From positions 2,666,001-2,730,000 of the forward strand of contig NZ_CP134499.1 in NCBI RefSeq assembly GCF_031764535.1: a stretch of 64,000 nt of DNA, given 5' to 3'. Shown here in pieces: positions 55,192-64,000 of the stretch. The translations under genes were made by a program, and so were the position numbers. The DNA is from Pseudomonas sp. SG20056. GTDB taxonomy: Bacteria; Pseudomonadota; Gammaproteobacteria; Pseudomonadales; Pseudomonadaceae. The notes beneath the pieces are model-generated. The model searched no databases. It was not told the DNA's origin and saw only the letters and a program-made list of their open reading frames with translations. Each line of letters begins with the position of its first letter. Position 1 is the first letter of the stretch.

Positions 55192-55815
55192 TTAAGCGTC
55201 CTTTAGTACCAGCGACAGGGCCTCTTCAGCCAGTTGATCAAGGGTCATGGGGCCTTCTGGACGGAACCAGGTTGTGGTCCAACTCAGCGCGCCGGTCAGC
55301 AGGCGACGCAGGATAAACGGGTCTGCCTTGAAGTAACCGGCTGCCTTCGCCTCGTCCAGCACCTGTAACCAAAGCTGCTCGTAGGTATCGCGCAAATCGA
55401 GAATAAACGCCTGGCCCTGCTCCGAGAGCGAGCGCCATTCATACACCAACACGGCCATGGCCTCACCGGTGCCACCCATGATCGATTGCAGCTCACAGCG
55501 AATCAGCGCCAGCACGCGGCCGCGCAGATCCGTCGCTTCGGCCAGCGATGCCTGCATCAAGGCAGTGTTGTAGCGGATGGTTTCCTCCATCACCGAACGC
55601 AGGATCTCGTCCTTGCTCTTGAAGTGATGAAAGATGCTGCCGGACTGGATGCCCACAGCGCTGGCCAGATCCCGTACTGTGGTGCGCTCGTAGCCCTTGC
55701 TGCGGAACAGGTGTGCTGCGGTTTGCAGCAGCTTGCCGCGTGCACTGTCCGGGTCGGTGATCTGCCCGCTGGCCACCAGTTGCTGCATCACCGCCTGCGC
55801 TTGTTGATCATCCAC
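55192..55815 (-). CDS. atuR: AtuR, TetR-family repressor of terpene utilisation
   Basis: A 207-residue TetR regulator. wHTH: SARGKLLQTAAHLFRSKGYERTTVRDLASAVGIQSGSIFHHFKSKDEIL (residues 25-75). The helical ligand domain follows. It is divergent from atuA over a gap with two mirror-image 16-bp sites. In P. aeruginosa AtuR represses the atu genes and is relieved by a pathway intermediate. The start is set at GTG 55815, with TTGGAGAGT ten bases before it. A longer frame reaches 55875. Confidence 0.9.
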   Translation of the reverse strand: MDDQQAQAVMQQLVASGQITDPDSARGKLLQTAAHLFRSKGYERTTVRDLASAVGIQSGSIFHHFKSKDEILRSVMEETIRYNTALMQASLAEATDLRGRVLALIRCELQSIMGGTGEAMAVLVYEWRSLSEQGQAFILDLRDTYEQLWLQVLDEAKAAGYFKADPFILRRLLTGALSWTTTWFRPEGPMTLDQLAEEALSLVLKDA

Positions 55816-55942
55816 GCTAAGTACTCTCCAACTCTCTTTATGCCTCGGGCCAAGCGGCCCAGCCTGCAATTGCACGCTGGTTCTCAGCTGGTTTACCCAA
55901 GTGCTTGTCGTTATTAGTGAAATTTATGCTGCACCAGCCACC

Positions 55943-55958
55943 CAAGCAAGCGCTTGGC
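55943..55958. promoter_or_regulatory. AtuR operator candidate, site 1
   Basis: CCAAGCAAGCGCTTGG. It contains the dyad CAAGCGCTTG-like core and is the exact reverse complement of site 2 at 55999-56014. It lies 128 bp upstream of the atuR start. Confidence 0.75.
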
Positions 55959-55998
55959 CACACTTTCGGTTAGAAAGATTCGCCGCGGGGCTTTTCAA

Positions 55999-56014
55999 CC
56001 AAGCGCTTGCTTGG
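55999..56014. promoter_or_regulatory. AtuR operator candidate, site 2
   Basis: CCAAGCGCTTGCTTGG, the mirror of site 1, with 40 bp between the two. It lies 43 bp upstream of the atuA ATG, over the expected promoter. Confidence 0.75.
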
Positions 56015-56057
56015 TAGCCTTCGAATCACCTTATTCATGTGTTGCGGACCTATTCCA

Positions 56058-57857
56058 ATGACTAAAACCGTACGCATCGGCTGCGCTTCCGCATTCTGGG
56101 GCGATACCAGCACCGCCGCCGCCCAGCTGGTACAGGGCACCGAACTGGATTACCTGGTCTTCGACTACCTGGCCGAAGTGACCATGTCGATCATGGCTGG
56201 AGCACGGATGAAGAAGCCGGACGCCGGCTACGCCACCGACTTTGTGGAAACCCTGGCGCCGCTGCTGGGCACTATCGCCGCCAAGAACATCCGCGTAATC
56301 AGCAACGCCGGCGGCGTCAATCCGAGCGCCTGCGCTGCTGCCCTGGCCGCTGCCTGTGAGCAAGCCGGGGCCAACCTGAAGATTGCCGTACTGCATGGCG
56401 ACAACCTGCAACCCAAACTTGCTGAACTGGCCAAGGCTGGCACCGTAGAAATGTTTAGCGGCGCACCACTGCCGCCCTTCTGCGTCTCGGTCAACGCCTA
56501 CCTTGGCGCACCGGGCATCGTCGAAGCCCTGAAGCTCGGTGCGGATATCGTCATCACCGGTCGCGTAGTCGACAGCGCCGTGGTCAGCGCCGCGCTGGTG
56601 CATGAATTCGGTTGGAACTGGAGCGACTACGACCAGCTGGCCCAGGCCGCACTGGCCGGGCATATCATCGAGTGCGGCGCGCAGTGCACCGGTGGCAACT
56701 TCACCGACTGGGAAAGCGTGCCGGACTACGAACATATCGGCTTCCCGGTGGTGGAAGTGGCGGCCGATGGCAGCTTTGTCGTGACCAAGCCGGAAGGTTC
56801 CGGCGGCTTGGTCACGCCTTTTACCGTGGGCGAGCAGATGCTCTATGAAATCGGCGATCCGCGGGCCTATTACCTGCCCGATGTGCTTTGCGACTTCACC
56901 CAGGTGCAACTGAGCCAGGTCGGCAATAACCGCGTGGAGCTGAAAGGCGCGCGCGGCCTGCCGCCGACTGATCAATACAAAGTCAGCGCCACCTACCCGG
57001 ACGGTTTTCGCTGCACCGCCAGCTGCCTGATGGCTGGCATCGATGCGGTGAAGAAAGCCCAGCGCGTCAGCCAGGCGATCATCCGCAAGACCGAAGAAAT
57101 GTTCGCCGAGCGCGGCTGGGGGCCTTACAAGGAAGTCAGCATCGAACTGCTCGGTTCCGAGGCCACCTACGGCCCGCGTGGCCAGCGCACCGACACCCGC
57201 GAGATCGTGATCAAGATCGCCGTGCGCCATGCCAAGAAAGAAGCGCTGATCCTGTTCTCACGCGAAATTGCCCAGGCGGCCACCGGCATGGCACCGGGTC
57301 TGACCGGCATAGTCGGTGGTCGCCCTACGGTTTACCCGGTAATCCGCCTATTCAGCTTTCTCGCTGACAAAGGCGCCTGTGCCATGGAAGTGGAACTGAA
57401 CGGCGAACGCACACCGGTCGCACTGCCGCAGATTGCGGTGCTGGACAGCGCGCAGATTGCCGCTGACAGCGCCGCCCCGCTACCAAGCGGCCAGGCCGAC
57501 GCCTGCGTACCGCTGATCAAGTTGGCCGTAGCGCGCTCTGGCGACAAGGGCAACCACAGCAATATTGGTGTGATGGCCAGAAAGCCCGAGTACTTGGCTT
57601 GGATCGCCGCTGCGCTGAACGAGGGTGCCGTGGCCGAATGGATGCAGCACACGCTCGACTCGCAAACCGGCAAGGTTAGCCGCTGGTATCTGCCGGGCAG
57701 CCACAGCCTGAATTTTTTGCTGGAAAACGCCCTGGGCGGCGGCGGCGTCGCCTCCCTGCGTATCGACCCGCAAGGCAAGGCTTTCGCCCAACAGTTGCTG
57801 GAATTCCCGATACCGGTGCCCAAGGCGCTGGCCGCTAGCCTCGAACAAGGACAATAA
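56058..57857 (+). CDS. atuA: AtuA, DUF1446-family protein of terpene utilisation
   Basis: A 599-residue protein of the AtuA/DUF1446 family. It begins [25 protein letters not shown] and has [65 protein letters not shown] and the C-terminal [25 protein letters not shown] domain. AtuA is required for growth on citronellol, but its biochemical role is not settled. ATG 56058 is used. Two AtuR-type sites lie upstream. First gene of the atuABCDEF transcript. Confidence 0.93.
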   Translation: MTKTVRIGCASAFWGDTSTAAAQLVQGTELDYLVFDYLAEVTMSIMAGARMKKPDAGYATDFVETLAPLLGTIAAKNIRVISNAGGVNPSACAAALAAACEQAGANLKIAVLHGDNLQPKLAELAKAGTVEMFSGAPLPPFCVSVNAYLGAPGIVEALKLGADIVITGRVVDSAVVSAALVHEFGWNWSDYDQLAQAALAGHIIECGAQCTGGNFTDWESVPDYEHIGFPVVEVAADGSFVVTKPEGSGGLVTPFTVGEQMLYEIGDPRAYYLPDVLCDFTQVQLSQVGNNRVELKGARGLPPTDQYKVSATYPDGFRCTASCLMAGIDAVKKAQRVSQAIIRKTEEMFAERGWGPYKEVSIELLGSEATYGPRGQRTDTREIVIKIAVRHAKKEALILFSREIAQAATGMAPGLTGIVGGRPTVYPVIRLFSFLADKGACAMEVELNGERTPVALPQIAVLDSAQIAADSAAPLPSGQADACVPLIKLAVARSGDKGNHSNIGVMARKPEYLAWIAAALNEGAVAEWMQHTLDSQTGKVSRWYLPGSHSLNFLLENALGGGGVASLRIDPQGKAFAQQLLEFPIPVPKALAASLEQGQ

Positions 57858-57859
57858 CA

Positions 57860-58729
57860 ATGCGCTACGACTCGGTGTTTAAACCCGGCCTGTTTAACGG
57901 CCAGACCATCATGGTCACCGGCGGCGGCAGCGGTATCGGCCGTTGCACCGCCCATGACCTGGCGAACCTCGGCGCCCATGTGGTGCTGGTCGGACGCAAG
58001 CTGGAAAAACTCGAAGCCACCTGCGGCGAGATCAGTGAAGACGGCGGCAGTGCCAGCTTTCAGGTCTGCGATATCCGTGATGAAGAGGCGGTCAAGGCCA
58101 TGGTCAAAACCGTGGTCGCCGAGCGCGGGCAGATCCATCACCTGGTCAACAACGCCGGTGGTCAGTTCCCCGCGCCACTGATCGGCATCAACCAGAAAGG
58201 TTTCGAAACCGTAGTGCGCACCAACCTGGTCGGCGGTTTTCTGATCGCCAAGGAAGTCTTCCTGCAGAGCATGAGCAAGAATGGCGGCAGCATCGTCAAC
58301 ATGCTCGCCGATATGTGGGGCGGCATGCCGGGCATGGGCCACTCGGGTGCCGCACGTGCCGGTATGGAGAACTTCACCAAGACCGCCGCCTACGAATGGG
58401 GCCACGCCGGGGTGCGGGTTAACGCCGTGGCACCAGGCTGGATCGCCTCCAGCGGCATGGACACCTACCCCGAATCGATGAAGAACATGATCCGCTCGCT
58501 CAAGGACCATGTGCCGCTGCAACGCATTGGCAGTGAATCGGAAGTGGCCGCGGCCATCGTCTTCCTGCTTACGCCGGGTGCCAACTTTATCAGCGGCAAC
58601 ACCATCCGCATCGACGGTGCAGCGAGCCAGGGCACCCGTGCCTGGACACTGGGCAAGGCGAAGAACAGCGAAACCTATAACGGCTTCCACCGGGCCTACG
58701 TGCCTGACGTACTCAAGGGCGAGGAGTAA
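57860..58729 (+). CDS. atuB: AtuB, SDR-family dehydrogenase
   Basis: A 289-residue SDR: MVTGGGSGIGRCTAHDLANLGAHVVLVGRK, VNNAGGQFPAPL, IVNMLADMWGGMPGMGHSGAARAGMENFTKTAAYEWG, ANFISGNTIRIDGAASQG. The usual YxxxK is replaced by HSGAARAG, as in 2,4-dienoyl-CoA reductase-like SDRs, with Arg at the Lys position. It is thought to act in an early step (alcohol/aldehyde or acyl-CoA). It starts two bases after atuA. Confidence 0.92.
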   Translation: MRYDSVFKPGLFNGQTIMVTGGGSGIGRCTAHDLANLGAHVVLVGRKLEKLEATCGEISEDGGSASFQVCDIRDEEAVKAMVKTVVAERGQIHHLVNNAGGQFPAPLIGINQKGFETVVRTNLVGGFLIAKEVFLQSMSKNGGSIVNMLADMWGGMPGMGHSGAARAGMENFTKTAAYEWGHAGVRVNAVAPGWIASSGMDTYPESMKNMIRSLKDHVPLQRIGSESEVAAAIVFLLTPGANFISGNTIRIDGAASQGTRAWTLGKAKNSETYNGFHRAYVPDVLKGEE

Positions 58730-58733
58730 CGCC

Positions 58734-60350
58734 ATGCCGGTTATCCACTCCGAAATTGACGTGCATGGCGAGGAGTTCGCCAAGAACCGCGAAGCCATGC
58801 TCACTGCCGTCGACAGCTTTCGCCAGATCGAACAGAACTGCCTAAACAAGGCTGCCGAGGCCAAAGCCAAATTTGAAAAACGTGGCCAGTTGCTGCCGCG
58901 TGAGCGCCTGAATCTGCTGCTCGACCCCGGCGCGCCGTTTCTCGAACTCTCGTCGCTGGCCGGCTACAAGCTGCATGACGACAAAGACGGCACCCAGGCC
59001 GGCGGCGGGATTATTTCCGGTATCGGCTATATCGCCGGGGTGCGTTGCCTGGTCACTGCCAGCAACAGCGCGATCAAGGGCGGCACCATCTCCCCCACCG
59101 GGCTGAAGAAAACCCTGCGCCTGCAGCAGATCGCCTTCGAGAACAAACTGCCGGTGGTGGCCCTGACCGAAAGCGGCGGTGCCAACCTCAACTACGCGGC
59201 CGACATATTCGTCGAAGGCGCACGCGGCTTTGCCAACCAGGCGCGCATGTCGGCCATGGGTTTGCCACAGATCACCGTGGTGCACGGCTCCAGCACCGCT
59301 GGCGGGGCCTATCAGCCAGGGCTGTCGGATTATGTGGTGGTGGTACGCGGCAAGGCCAAGATGTTCCTCGCCGGCCCGCCGCTGCTGAAAGCCGCCACCG
59401 GCGAAATCGCCACTGATGAGCAACTGGGCGGCGCCGAGATGCACGCCCAGGTCGCCGGCACCGCCGAGTACCTCGCGGAAAATGACGCCGACGGCGTACG
59501 CATCGCCCGCGAAATCCTCGCCATGCTGCCGTGGAATGCCCAACTGCCGGCACGCCCGGCCAAGGTCTATAGCGAGCCGCTGTACCCGGCTGAAGAACTG
59601 CTCGGCCTGGTGCCGGCAGACGCCAAGAAGCCCTATGACGTGCGCGAGATCATTGCCCGCATCGCCGACGGCTCGGCCTTTCTCGATTTCAAGAACGAAT
59701 TCGACAACCAGACCGTCTGCGGCCACTTGCAGATCGAAGGGCAGCCCTGCGGCTTTATCGGCAATAACGGCCCGATCACTCCGCAAGGTGCGGCCAAGGC
59801 GGCGCAATTTATCCAACTGTGCGAACAGAGCAACACGCCGATTCTGTTCTTCCACAACACCACCGGCTTTATGGTCGGCACCGAGTCGGAACAGCTCGGC
59901 GTGATCAAGCACGGCTCGAAGATGATTCAGGCCGTGGCCAACGCCACCGTGCCGAAACTGACCATCGTCGTCGGCGGCTCGTATGGGGCCGGCAACTACG
60001 CCATGTGCGGCCGTGGCCTCGATCCGCGTTTTATCTTCGCCTGGCCCAACAGCAAAACCGCCGTGATGGGCGGCGCCCAGGCCGGCAAGGTGCTGCGCAT
60101 CGTCACCGAGGAAAAACACCTCAAGGAAGGCAAGGAAGCCGACCCGAAAATGCTCGACATGCTGGAAACCGTCACCGCGCAGAAACTCGACAGCCAGTCC
60201 ACCGCGCTCTATGGCACCGCCAGCCTGTGGGACGACGGTCTGATCGACCCACGCGATACACGCAAGCTGCTCGGCTACCTGCTGGATATCTGCGCCGAAG
60301 CTGCTGCTCGACCGCTTAAAACCACCACTTTCGGCGTAGCCCGCCTGTAA
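58734..60350 (+). CDS. atuC: AtuC, geranyl-CoA carboxylase beta subunit
   Basis: A 538-residue biotin-dependent carboxyltransferase subunit. It has INPATGLKK-like TISPTGLKKTLRLQQIAFENKLPVV, STAGGAYQPGLSDYVVVVRGKAKMFLAGPPLLKAATGE, GFIGNNGPITPQGAAKAAQFIQLCEQSN and VVGGSYGAGNYAMCGRGLDPRF. With AtuF it carboxylates cis-geranyl-CoA. The atu context separates it from LiuB (methylcrotonyl-CoA). The start is ATG 58734, four bases after the atuB stop, with GAGGAG. The 5' part of a longer frame overlaps atuB. Confidence 0.94.
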   Translation: MPVIHSEIDVHGEEFAKNREAMLTAVDSFRQIEQNCLNKAAEAKAKFEKRGQLLPRERLNLLLDPGAPFLELSSLAGYKLHDDKDGTQAGGGIISGIGYIAGVRCLVTASNSAIKGGTISPTGLKKTLRLQQIAFENKLPVVALTESGGANLNYAADIFVEGARGFANQARMSAMGLPQITVVHGSSTAGGAYQPGLSDYVVVVRGKAKMFLAGPPLLKAATGEIATDEQLGGAEMHAQVAGTAEYLAENDADGVRIAREILAMLPWNAQLPARPAKVYSEPLYPAEELLGLVPADAKKPYDVREIIARIADGSAFLDFKNEFDNQTVCGHLQIEGQPCGFIGNNGPITPQGAAKAAQFIQLCEQSNTPILFFHNTTGFMVGTESEQLGVIKHGSKMIQAVANATVPKLTIVVGGSYGAGNYAMCGRGLDPRFIFAWPNSKTAVMGGAQAGKVLRIVTEEKHLKEGKEADPKMLDMLETVTAQKLDSQSTALYGTASLWDDGLIDPRDTRKLLGYLLDICAEAAARPLKTTTFGVARL

Positions 60351-60368
60351 CCCTTCGGAGAATAAAAA

Positions 60369-61526
60369 ATGATCTTTACCCAAGAACACGAAGAGCTGCG
60401 CCGCACGGTCCGTAACTTTGTCGACAAGGAAATCAACCCGCACGTCGAACAATGGGAAAAGGACGGCCGCTTCCCGATCCACGATATTTTCAAGAAAGCC
60501 GGCGATCTGGGCCTGCTGGGCATCTCCAAGCCGGAGAAATTCGGCGGTATGGGCCTGGACTACAGCTACTCGATCGTCGCGGCCGAGGAGTTCGGCACCA
60601 TCATCTGCGGCGGCATCCCAATGTCCATCGGCGTGCAGACCGATATGTGCACCCCTGCTCTGGCGCGCTTTGGCTCCGATGAACTGCGCGAAGAGTTCCT
60701 CAAGCCGGCAATTACCGGCGAGATGGTCGGCTGTATCGGCGTCTCCGAAGTCGGCGCCGGCTCCGATGTGGCCGGGCTGAAAACCACCGCCAAGAAAGAC
60801 GGCAGCGACTATGTGATCAACGGTAGCAAGATGTGGATCACCAACTCGCCGTCGGCTGACTTTATCTGCCTGCTGGCCAATACCTCGGACGACAAACCTC
60901 ACGTCAACAAGTCGCTGATCATGGTGCCGATGAACACCCCGGGCATTTCGGTCAGCCCGCACCTGGACAAACTCGGCATGCGCAGCTCGGAGACCGCTCA
61001 GGTGTTCTTCGACAACGTGCGCGTGCCGCAGCGCTACCGCATCGGCCACGAAGGCGCCGGGTTTATGATGCAGATGCTGCAGTTCCAGGAAGAGCGTCTG
61101 TTCGGTGCGGCCAACATGATCAAGGGCCTGGAGCACTGCATCAACGCCACCATCGACTACTGCAAAGAGCGCAAAACCTTCGGCAATGCGTTGATCGACA
61201 ACCAGGTGATCCACTTCCGCATGGCCGAGTTGCAGACCGAAGTCGAATGCCTGCGCGCCCTGGTCTACCAGGCCACCGAGCAGTACGTACGCGGCCGCGA
61301 CGTTACCAACCTGGCCTCGATGGCCAAGCTCAAGGCCGGTCGCCTCGGCCGTGAAGTCACCGACAGTTGCCTGCAGTATTGGGGCGGTATGGGCTACATG
61401 TGGGAAAACCCGGTGGCCCGAGCCTACCGCGATGTGCGCCTGGTCAGCATCGGCGGCGGTGCCGACGAAATCATGCTGGGCATTATCTGCAAGCTGATGG
61501 GCATTCTGCCTGGCAAGAAAAAATAG
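60369..61526 (+). CDS. atuD: AtuD, citronellyl-CoA dehydrogenase
   Basis: A 385-residue acyl-CoA dehydrogenase: HEELRRTVRNFVDKEINPHVEQWEKDGRFP, CIGVSEVGAGSDVAGLKTTA (FAD), MWITNSPSADFICLLAN, RSSETAQVFFDNVRVPQRYRIG and GGMGYMWENPVARAYRDVRLVSIGGGADEIML. It is assigned as citronellyl-CoA dehydrogenase by the atu context. Its last codons (KKK, stop) lie inside the start of repeat copy 2, so the C-terminus ends in the repeat. ATG with TTCGGAGAA upstream. Confidence 0.93.
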   Translation: MIFTQEHEELRRTVRNFVDKEINPHVEQWEKDGRFPIHDIFKKAGDLGLLGISKPEKFGGMGLDYSYSIVAAEEFGTIICGGIPMSIGVQTDMCTPALARFGSDELREEFLKPAITGEMVGCIGVSEVGAGSDVAGLKTTAKKDGSDYVINGSKMWITNSPSADFICLLANTSDDKPHVNKSLIMVPMNTPGISVSPHLDKLGMRSSETAQVFFDNVRVPQRYRIGHEGAGFMMQMLQFQEERLFGAANMIKGLEHCINATIDYCKERKTFGNALIDNQVIHFRMAELQTEVECLRALVYQATEQYVRGRDVTNLASMAKLKAGRLGREVTDSCLQYWGGMGYMWENPVARAYRDVRLVSIGGGADEIMLGIICKLMGILPGKKK

Positions 61527-61599
61527 CCGGGAGCTATTTTTAACGTCGCATAGCGACGGCCCGAAGGATGGCCGCCAGGGATGGCAGGCCATAAGAAGG
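61517..61599. repeat. 83-bp three-hairpin dispersed repeat, copy 2
   Basis: Second copy of the element at 29491-29573. Hairpin 1 is AAAAATAGC/GCTATTTTT, hairpin 2 CGTCGC/GCGACG, hairpin 3 ATGGCC/GGCCAT. It begins within the last codons of atuD and supplies the TAG stop. It lies in the only large gap of the atu operon. Confidence 0.85.
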
Positions 61600-61606
61600 C
61601 TGATCC

Positions 61607-61658
61607 GTAGGGCGGGTGCAACCCGCGCTGATGACAACGCGGGTTGCACCCGCCCTAC
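61607..61658. repeat. Perfect 21-bp inverted repeat between atuD and atuE
   Basis: GTAGGGCGGGTGCAACCCGC(G) and its exact complement, with a 10-base loop CTGATGACAA. The GTAGGGCGGGT core resembles common Pseudomonas intergenic palindromes (REP-like). The hairpin ends 17 bp before the atuE ATG and could stall transcription or protect the mRNA 3' end of atuD. Confidence 0.85.
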
Positions 61659-61675
61659 TTCAACGGAACGATGAA

Positions 61676-62473
61676 ATGTCTCTACCGAACTGCGAAACCC
61701 TGCTGCTGAGCCTCGACGCCGGCGTGCTGCATATCACCCTTAATCGCCCGGACAGCCGCAATGCCATGAGCCTGGCCATGGTCAGCGAATTGCGCGCGGT
61801 GCTGGAAAGCCTGCGCGTAGACCCTCGCGTGCGCGCGATTGTCCTGCGCGGTGCCGGTGGGCACTTCTGCGCCGGTGGCGATATCAAGGACATGGCCGGT
61901 GCCCGAGCGGCCGGTGGCGATGCCTACCGCAGCCTTAACCGCGCCTTCGGCAGCCTGCTGGAAGAAGCGCAGAACACGCCACAGGTGCTGATTGCCGTGC
62001 TCGAAGGCGCAGTGCTGGGCGGCGGTTTCGGCCTGGCCTGCGTATCGGATATCGCCATCTGCCAGCAGGACGCCAAGTTCGGCCTGCCGGAAACCACCTT
62101 GGGGATTCTGCCCGCACAGATCGCGCCCTTTGTGGTCAAGCGTATCGGCCTGACCCAGACCCGCCGTCTGGCCCTGACTGCCGCCCGCTTCAATGGCAGC
62201 GAAGCCGAACGCCTGGGCTTGGTGCATTTCAGCGAAACCAATAGCGAAGCGGTGGATGTGCGTCTGCACCAGGTACTTAGCCAGGTACGCCAATGCGCAC
62301 CGCAGGCCAATGCCCAGACCAAGGCGCTGTTGCTGGCCGCCGAGCAAGAAGCCCTTGGCCCGTTACTGGACCGCGCCGCCGAGCAGTTTGCTGCAGCGGT
62401 AACCGGCGCAGAAGGCGTCGAGGGCACCATGGCCTTTATGCAAAAACGTGCGCCGAAGTGGGCTGCTGAATAA
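61676..62473 (+). CDS. atuE: AtuE, isohexenylglutaconyl-CoA hydratase
   Basis: A 265-residue crotonase: LHITLNRPDSRNAMSLAMV, LRGAGGHFCAGGDIKDMAGARAAGG (oxyanion loop), GAVLGGGFGLACVSDIAICQQDAKFGLPETTLGILPAQIAPFVV. Both Glu regions (GLPETTLGI) are kept. In the citronellol route AtuE hydrates the carboxylated isohexenylglutaconyl-CoA. The start is ATG 61676 with CAACGGA before it. A longer frame (from 61616) begins inside the hairpin and is rejected. Confidence 0.92.
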   Translation: MSLPNCETLLLSLDAGVLHITLNRPDSRNAMSLAMVSELRAVLESLRVDPRVRAIVLRGAGGHFCAGGDIKDMAGARAAGGDAYRSLNRAFGSLLEEAQNTPQVLIAVLEGAVLGGGFGLACVSDIAICQQDAKFGLPETTLGILPAQIAPFVVKRIGLTQTRRLALTAARFNGSEAERLGLVHFSETNSEAVDVRLHQVLSQVRQCAPQANAQTKALLLAAEQEALGPLLDRAAEQFAAAVTGAEGVEGTMAFMQKRAPKWAAE

Positions 62474-62528
62474 GCCCCTCTACAAATGACCTGATCACCA
62501 GGTTTACGACCCCAGCAGGAGCACACAG

Positions 62529-64000
<1,472 letters not shown>

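Noticed and set aside
56031-57230. 399-codon minus-strand frame
   Set aside because: Antisense to atuA, low-complexity Gly/His-rich product.
57332-58870. 512-codon minus-strand frame
   Set aside because: Antisense to atuA and atuB. No recognisable domain.
58842-61649. 935-codon open frame on the minus strand
   Set aside because: It is antisense to atuC, atuD and repeat copy 2. Those genes have strong family motifs. Long antisense frames are common in GC-rich codon usage, and its start lies in the repeat.
61616-61675. Upstream extension of the atuE frame
   Set aside because: It begins inside the 21-bp hairpin. ATG 61676 fits the family start and has a Shine-Dalgarno.

Overview
The window is chromosomal DNA of a gamma-proteobacterium, almost certainly a Pseudomonas of about 60% GC. 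Recognisable Pseudomonas genes include cysB, sagS, ospR, alaA, htpX, tpm, a PA2817-family gene and an atu (acyclic terpene utilisation) cluster. Much of the order from about 16.3 to 33.9 kb, and again near 39-50 kb, is the order I remember around PA2811-PA2843 of P. aeruginosa PAO1. That comparison is from memory, not from a search. Coding density is high. There is no phage, IS element, CRISPR array or replication origin.

Layout. 0-3.1 kb: 5' part of a PLP aminotransferase, a divergent MarR regulator, then a LysE exporter and a BenE-type symporter. 3.2-9 kb: class I DAHP synthase, PilZ protein, thioredoxin-like protein, ketopantoate reductase-like protein, 5'-nucleotidase, universal stress protein and cysB. 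9-18 kb: BASS transporter, SDR, zinc-independent MDR reductase, an RND pump with its adaptor, and a two-gene ABC exporter. 18-25.6 kb: transglutaminase-like protein, fadE, four tRNA genes (two Glu-Gly pairs), GST, free methionine-R-sulfoxide reductase and a DUF815 ATPase. 25.7-34 kb: sagS, then the peroxide and repair genes ospR, gpx and msrB with an OspR-like operator, then alaA, an SDR, htpX and tpm. 34-42 kb: ring-opening dioxygenase, hydrolase, thioesterase, a 922-residue wHTH-AAA-TPR regulator, a DEAD-box helicase with a hairpin over its start codon, and an enoyl-CoA hydratase. 43-48.6 kb: a five-gene, translationally coupled operon (flavin monooxygenase, BASS carrier, SDR, TauE/SafE carrier, amidohydrolase) whose pathway I do not recognise. 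48.7-55.1 kb: class II DAHP synthase, a cytosolic CBS-histidine kinase with a double-receiver partner, small membrane proteins and two solute-binding paralogues. 55.2-64 kb: atuR and atuABCDEF, with atuF cut by the window edge.

How it works together. The atu genes encode the citronellol/geraniol route through geranyl-CoA carboxylase, controlled by AtuR at two mirror-image operators. MsrB, the free methionine sulfoxide reductase, Gpx and OspR form a redox-repair neighbourhood around the SagS biofilm sensor. Two non-homologous DAHP synthases feed the shikimate pathway.

Most novel points: (1) the unassigned five-gene operon at 43.0-48.6 kb; (2) an 83-bp dispersed repeat in two copies whose base changes preserve hairpin pairing; (3) the hairpin that pairs the deaD start codon; (4) the membrane-free CBS kinase with an output-less double receiver.
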